Source: Terana coerulea (taxonomy: Eukaryota; Basidiomycota; Agaricomycetes; Polyporales; Phanerochaetaceae). Taken from it: 13,966 bases of DNA. The stretch covers positions 1 to 13,966 of the forward strand of contig JAKOGH010000257.1 of the NCBI GenBank assembly GCA_024811115.1. Reading direction: 5' to 3'. A program made the position numbers and the translations under genes. The notes beneath the pieces were generated by a model that did no database searches, had not been told where the DNA came from, and worked only from the letters and a program-made list of their open reading frames with translations. Shown in pieces: positions 8,824-13,966 of the stretch (position 1 is the stretch's first letter; each line of letters starts with the position of its first letter).

Positions 8824-11800
8824 CTAAACATCATACACAAGAGCTATTTCCTGACCATTCCTTCGCTTGAATCGCAGAGAGTGAGAGTGCCCTCCAAATT
8901 GCGAGTCATCGCCCACGTTGGGTCTCTTCCGTGGTCCATTTTGGTCGTCGGTCGTTCGCCGCTTCGAAGTCCCAGTGGGGCCTTTCGCATCCATGCCTAC
9001 CAGAGCTTGAAGGCCGTAGTGTTGGTCGCTGGTCTTGTCGTTCCTCGCCATGCTCAAGTCTTTCAGATCCCCATCGTCGTCTACAAACACCATATTGAGG
9101 GCTTGGAAGAATTCTTCGTGGGTATCGAGCACCCGCTTCGACGAAAGGTTGAACACAGGAAGACCATCTTTCTTGAACGACGCCTCCGCCTTAGGAAGGG
9201 GCTTAGGTTTGGCAGCGCGGGTGGAAGGGCCGGGTTCGTTTGCGGTGCCGCCAGCGGGAACTTTGCGGCGGGGCGGAACGATATCACAAGGATGGAAAGC
9301 CTGCGCCTTCCCGACCGCGGGTTCAGTGGAAGGCACCGCGTTGGTTTTGGCGGACTGTTTGGGCATCACCGCGTACTGAGACAGCTCTTCGTAGCTGATA
9401 GCGGTGTAATGCTCGTGAAGCAGCACGTACAAGCCATCAATGAGCTCGCACAGCGGTGTGGGTCCCTTGGGCCCAGCGGTCAAATCTATCGGTGGCACGC
9501 CCTTGTCGATGTAGTCCATCTTTGCCTTGCCGCCGCTCCAATAGTTGTTCAGGCATTCGATCTCCTCACTGAAGAACCCGGACATGAGGCGCGCGAGCGC
9601 ATCGTTCTCGCTGTTCTTCTGGCGGATCTTGCTGTCGCCGTCGCCCGAACCATAGTCTGGGGTCATGTCGTGATAGTGAAAGCGCGAGGCCATCTCAAGG
9701 AGGATATATGCGAAGGACTCTATGTCGTCGGATACCCCTCGGGGCTTCTTCGGGAAGCGCAACGCGAGCGCAGACAAATACTGCCATGTCCCCTGCAAAG
9801 ATGCAGTGCTCACATGAATTCTCAGTAATAGGCGTAAACAATTCGCCACGTACGGAGCGGACGGGCTGAGTCTGCGGGGTGTTGAGATCCTTTGCGAACT
9901 TGCTCATGTCCCAGTCGTTAAGGAATCCTCGCGGCTTGTTGGCGGGGACTCGACGTCGATCATGATGTTGGCCGAGCTGATGTCGCGATGTAGAACTCCT
10001 GCAAGTTCCCAGGCATCTTGATGACCTGCGTCTTGTTAAACCTCACAGACGAGAAATTTCGGTATCGGCGAACGCACCAATGAAAGCGTGCATGACCACA
10101 GACATCAGCTCGTACGAGTCGTCATAGTTATCCAAGGACCGGCCTATCTCCTTGAGAACGAGGCGACAATGCTTACGCTCCGCAACCCCCTTCAGGAACT
10201 TCTGAGAAACAGTCTTCTGCGTGAAGCTAACCCCTCCCACGTCTCCTCCGGCCAGAAGGGTCGCAATGCATCTCACCCCTTCCCCGTTCAACAGTCTCAG
10301 GATTTCGTACTCCGATGCGACGCCACGCGATGTCTCGGCTCTCCACTGGTCCTTGATAAACCTCAGGCTACCATCCTCCAGATCGTAGCCGACGTATGCT
10401 TTTGTAGCACGCCCAATGGGCGAGTGGTGAACAAATATCGGCCTGCCGATGAGATAGTGTTTGGTTAGCTTCCGTGTCGCCGACCGTGTGATCTTCTTCG
10501 AGTCCGACTCAGGTAAAGACTGGCACTCAATCTGCGAACTGGTCAATGGTACTGTTCGCGTAGATGAAACAAGAGCGTACCTTGCAAATAGGATATTGAG
10601 ACCTGTCGGCCACCATCCACCTATGATAGAGCTTGAGATACTTGTTGTCGGTCTTGTAACCAAGAAGCTTGGCAACGTCGTCGTCATCTGCCGGAGTCGC
10701 AGTGCGGTCGTATCCTTGCTCTTCGCGACTAAGTAGCGCGAGGCGGTAGACGAAGTTGAGAAGCTTGCGCGGATCTCTCTGCAGGTCGATAGGCACTGAT
10801 GCGATACAGCCAGCGTGATCCCAGCGGAAGAGGCGAGCATAATTCCCCGCCACGTAGATAGTGAAGACATGCGTACGCTGTTGACGAATCTGCATGTCCG
10901 AGGCATAACGGGCATGCTGCGCCCTGGCAATGTTGCCGATGTTCGTGTCGTGCAGAAACCCGGGTGTCTGGAACATGAAGCCGGATTTAGCCTCGCTGGG
11001 TTTGCACTCCACTGCTAGGATCATCCACGGCCACGACACGCGGGCGATGTGCTTCCTGGTCTTCAAGTCTGGATACTTCTCCGCGAGCCTTTCCGGCGAA
11101 TACATAAATGCCTTCTTCGCGTCGCTATGACCTTGATACATTGCTAGATCCGGCCGTGCATCTTCGGTTGCGGACTCTGCCCAGTTCGAGACATTCATGA
11201 AGACATCCTTCGTTCCTGCCTTCCTCAGAACAGAGTTGAGCGCGTCGCACTGTGAAACAAGATGTGAGCCAAGCATAAAGCGCGGAAACGTATTTGGAAG
11301 GACTTGCGAGGACGGGATACATCGCCGACTCATCGATGTTCGTGCCGAAGCCGCAAAAGGCTTCCACCGTAGGGGGGGCTCTCTTCGGAAGATTCTTCCC
11401 AGGCGCGAATTTCATGAAGCTTTCGTACGTCACTTCTACGTATCTCCTGTCCATGATCTTGTTCAGCTTAGGGATGTAGGCGGCGTCCTTTGGGTGCAGA
11501 CCGTGACCTGCGGGTCCAGGATGGTGTGGTGTCGCTGCGACGGCTTCGTTGACCCAGGTTTGCACACGAGTTCGCTGTTGAGTGAACGGTGCGGTTTGTT
11601 CGTCGCTTGCCTGCAGCCGCAAGAGGATGACGTTGTTCTCGGGTTCGTTTTCTACTGAACGGTCACGGTACACTGAGGGTGGTGTAAGACTTCCTCTGGC
11701 GTACTCGCTATCTATATCGGAATTTTCCAAGGATTCGCCGGCGAGTAGATGTCCTGCAGACGGATTGAGCCCGTCTTCTGCGACGGAAGAGCTGTCCGAG

Positions 11801-11883
11801 TCGGAGTCGTGGCTGTCGGAAACGTCTGACGGAACCGGTGGGGACAAGCGGTACTGAGAGAAGTGGTCGTGATCAGAGGACAT
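8824..11883 (-). CDS. FunK1-type protein kinase, copy C (one frameshift)
   Basis: This is the 5'-most copy. Exons: 11883-11308, 11249-10581, 10531-10078, 10025-9854 and 9792-8824; introns 58, 49, 52 and 61 nt. Intron 1 has a GC donor (GCAAGT at 11307), as in A. Domains: Ser/Asp-rich N-terminus; GLHPKDAAYIPKLNKIMDRRY; ATEDARPDLAMYQ; ECKPSE; ARLFRWDHAG; kinase part with FIKDQWR, HRDISSAN and DWDMSK; GTWQYLS; DDIESF; SGG; SKRVLDTHE; a basic KRR ... RKRP cluster near the end. One base is missing at the G run 9944-9947 (C4 in coding sense) between the catalytic loop and DWD; the unshifted frame would stop within about 15 codons. Counting it gives 2841 coding nt, about 946 residues. The ATG at 11883 was chosen by alignment with A and B; a longer open frame upstream of it has no ATG. 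C is closer to A than to B, for example in the PHHPGP.GHGLHPKD and TED.RPDLAMYQ segments. Confidence 0.92.
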
Positions 11884-11905
11884 CTTGCGACATGGGAGTT
11901 GGTGC

Positions 11906-12004
11906 ACTTACCGGTTCACAGTAGCCCCTACTCTTTATAGACCAGTGCTCTCCCGGTGGCCACTTGCGCGAGCTCGCGAACAATAACGCACAACAGGGAG
12001 CGGG
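11906..12004 (-). promoter_or_regulatory. Core promoter of kinase C
   Basis: The order is the same as in A and B: GTAAGT (11911-11906) is 28 nt before the ATG at 11883. A strong TATAAAG box (11939-11933) is about 56 nt before it. The conserved block at 11976-12004 (GCGAACAATAACGC, then AGGGAGCGGG on the plus strand) is about 93 nt before it. A partial relative of the A palindrome follows at 12022-12037. Confidence 0.55.
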
Positions 12005-12280
12005 CCACAAGCGCAAAGCTCGGGCCACTGGACCAGGCACGGCTGTGAAGTCTCAAGCGTTAGCTGTCGCTTGCAGGAGCTACAGTGTAGGCCCCTTTTA
12101 TGACTTTGTTCGAGGCGTACGACTAGCGTACGACGTTTGTACGACGCCCAATTCTTGCACTCGAATCAGCGTCTGTGTGATGCTGGGCTGGCGGTAGTAC
12201 TGAAGCAGACAGTAAAGGGAGGGAAAGGCTGAACTCGAATACCACGCGTCGGGCAGGGGCGCATTGTTCTCGTCATCGGC

Positions 12281-12393
12281 GGCAAGACATAACAGCTTGA
12301 AAAGAACAAGATCGAGATTTGGCAAGCGCCCGAACGTCCTCTGTGGCCTTGTGGCGTTTTCCGATCACATTTGATCGGTGGTTGCCGCAGGGA
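12281..12393 (-). repeat. Conserved upstream block, copy C
   Basis: This is the counterpart of 3891-3995, at about -400 to -510 from the kinase C start. It contains GCGCCCGAACGTCC, GGCCTTGTGGCGTTTT, GATCA and GTTGCCGCAGGG. The minus-strand frame reads FGRLPNLDLVLF ... DDENNAPLPDAW, aligning without gaps to the A copy at F-G-R, D-L, E-N-N, P-L and W. No start, stop or splice context makes it a convincing gene. The flanks 12038-12280 and 12394-12588 show nothing else I can support. Confidence 0.55.
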
Positions 12394-12588
12394 GGTTTGG
12401 AGGAGTATATACCTCTTGTTGGGTCGCAGGAATTACCTGTCTACAACGTTGTAAGCTAACTTGATGGGCGCGTCACGTCGTGATAGCCTGCACGCTGGGG
12501 CCACAATTTTAAGTTGCCTGGGCTCCTCGCCAGGAAGGGAATGGTATGGTCAGGATGGGCCCTTTCGAGCGTTTCGTCAGTCAGAGGA

Positions 12589-13966
12589 TCATTTCAACAA
12601 ATAATGTAGGTAAATGTTCGTTAACTCAAAGCGAAGCGTATATGGAAATTGAATAGGTAGCAGACATTTCTCTGCTCTGAGCACTGGTTGCGCCACCAGC
12701 AGATCATCCCCACAAGGCTTCGGCATCGACCTCTCTCGGGCCCCTGGGCCTCTGAGCGCTTTCCTCTTCTTGCTCTTCTGGTAGGTGTATAGGACCCTCT
12801 TTGCGTTTTCCCGTAGCCTCGCCCACAAAGCAGAAGCGACTAGGGCGAGCGGGTGGACAATCGTAAAGACGACCACCGTAATCTGAAATAATGAATGGTC
12901 AAACGATGAGCATCCAAGTACAAAAAATGACTTCGGATTGTTGGACGTACCCATACTGGGAAGGGCTTTGGCTCAAGGCTCCATATGCTGGCATCGATCC
13001 AACTTATCGCCACACACCAGACGATATCTCGCCTGAACACGACAACAGCTAAGCCTATTGAGATAAGGTAAGTAACGACTTCTCGAGAGGCGAGGGGAGT
13101 CAACGTACTGACGAGGTTGACGCCCAGCACTACGCCAAGACCTGCCCACTGATGCCTGCCGTAGTGCTGAGGCTCGCCTGGAGACCACGTCCATCCCAAA
13201 GTGACGCTAAAGGAGGATAAGATAAGTGGTCGGGTCACGCAACAGCGCGCTGAACGTACAAGAGACTGTATGCAAACAGCACCGCCATAGGAAGAATCAT
13301 GAAGGCGCGCAACGGTGCATGGATAAGGGCAATATCGAGAGGTCTGAAGGTCTCACTGTCAGAAGATAATTGAGAAAGGTGATTTCAGCGGAACGCACCT
13401 CTCGCTAGTGGGTGCGTGGTAGATCAACAAGACAATATTCGCGTACACCAGCAGCACCAGTAGGATGCCCAGTATGATGGTAGACAGGAGGAACGCTTGG
13501 AAAAGCTGTAGCCTGGTCAATGTCTGTAACGCAACGTGTACAAAAGCATCACACCCATGCAACCGCCCATCCTGCCATAAGCCAATTTGCAAACACTAGA
13601 GGAAGTCCAACGCCTTTGACCAAAGTTTTCTACACGATGATGAGTAAGGGTAGAGTAGATACATGATAGAGAGCACTTGCCTTCGTCTCGGGTTTCCGTG
13701 CAAGGACCAGCAACACGCAATAGCCTATTTGCCCAAGATAGACCATGACAATGTATATGGCAATCATGCTTGGCTGAGGAGTTATCACAGACGGGTAAAG
13801 CTTGGCAATATCGCCTAAGGAAGTTCTCTTGTTGAGCCATTTCGTGCCAAAACCGAAGAGTATCGAAACGCACCAAGGTTCGGGTTCATGACCAGCGAGC
13901 AAACCATTATCGTTGCAATATTTATCAGCAGAGACAGCGGCGTGAGCACTTGTAGCCTAGGGACAA
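12589..13966 (-). CDS. Multi-pass membrane protein (5' end outside window)
   Basis: Eight exons splice into one frame: 13966-13874, 13814-13681, 13629-13555, 13505-13399, 13355-13260, 13206-13109, 13054-12951 and 12882-12589 (TGA). Introns are 43-68 nt with recognisable branch sites; intron 2 uses a GC donor (GCAAGT at 13680). The visible 332 residues contain about eight hydrophobic segments, including LTPLSLLINIATIM, YIVMVYLGQIGYCVLL, LVFANWLMAGWAVAW, ILGILLVLLVYANIVLL, FMILPMAVLFAYSL and VVVFTIVHPLALVA. Between them are conserved-looking loops (YHAPTSE, IHAPLRAF, WSPGEPQHYGRHQWAG, RRDIVWC), and the tail is basic (KSKKRKALRG). The loops resemble uncharacterised integral membrane proteins I associate with Agaricomycetes, but I cannot name a function. 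The first exon may begin at 13956 after a CTAG acceptor or extend past the window. No frameshift was seen, unlike the kinases. Confidence 0.8.

Noticed and set aside
8815..9828. Long plus-strand open frame of about 337 residues
   Set aside because: It lies exactly opposite the last exon of kinase C and is open through codon bias; the minus-strand product aligns with A and B.
11884..11907. GTG start giving eight extra residues in kinase C
   Set aside because: GTG starts are rare in fungal nuclear genes, and the ATG at 11883 aligns with the ATGs of A and B.

Overview
The window looks like nuclear DNA of a mushroom-forming basidiomycete (Agaricomycetes). Five genes are recognisable. Almost all introns are 43-68 nt, with GT or GC donors and CTNA(C/T)-like branch sites. 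The core is a head-to-tail array of three FunK1-type protein kinase genes, a family known to be expanded in Agaricomycetes. No prokaryotic, viral or CRISPR-like feature was seen.

Layout: 23-215 (+) is the last exon of a threonine synthase gene that enters from the left. It converges on three minus-strand FunK1 paralogues, called here A (459-3501), B (4620-7826) and C (8824-11883). All three share one architecture: five exons with introns at homologous positions and identical phases (0, 0, 1, 0). The protein has an acidic Ser/Asp-rich N-terminus, an HPKD segment, an ECKP/FRWD module, a split kinase domain with HRD...N and DWD, a GTWQ segment, and a low-complexity tail with basic nuclear-signal-like clusters. 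On the right, 12589-13966 (-) is the 3' part of an eight-exon multi-pass membrane protein gene that runs off the window.

The duplicated unit (about 4.1-4.3 kb) includes upstream DNA. Each kinase start is preceded at matching distances by a GTRAGT element (-28), a TATA-like box (about -55), a GCGAACAATA block (about -100) and a GGCCTTGTGGCG block (about -430 to -500). The A-B spacer also holds two A-tailed direct repeats. A and C resemble each other more than either resembles B, although B lies between them.

Every kinase copy carries frameshifts (A three, B one, C one). Each is a single missing base that can be placed in a run of 4-5 identical bases. With one base counted back at each site, all three exon sets become exact multiples of three (about 940, 990 and 946 residues). 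No in-frame stop substitution or large deletion was found in them. This points to homopolymer undercalling in the assembly, or less likely to very recent inactivation, rather than old pseudogenes.

Nothing here is clearly a new multi-gene system. The observations most worth checking are the shared promoter module, the intron-like signal spanning the start codon of all three kinases, the GC-AG introns, and the homopolymer-linked frameshifts.
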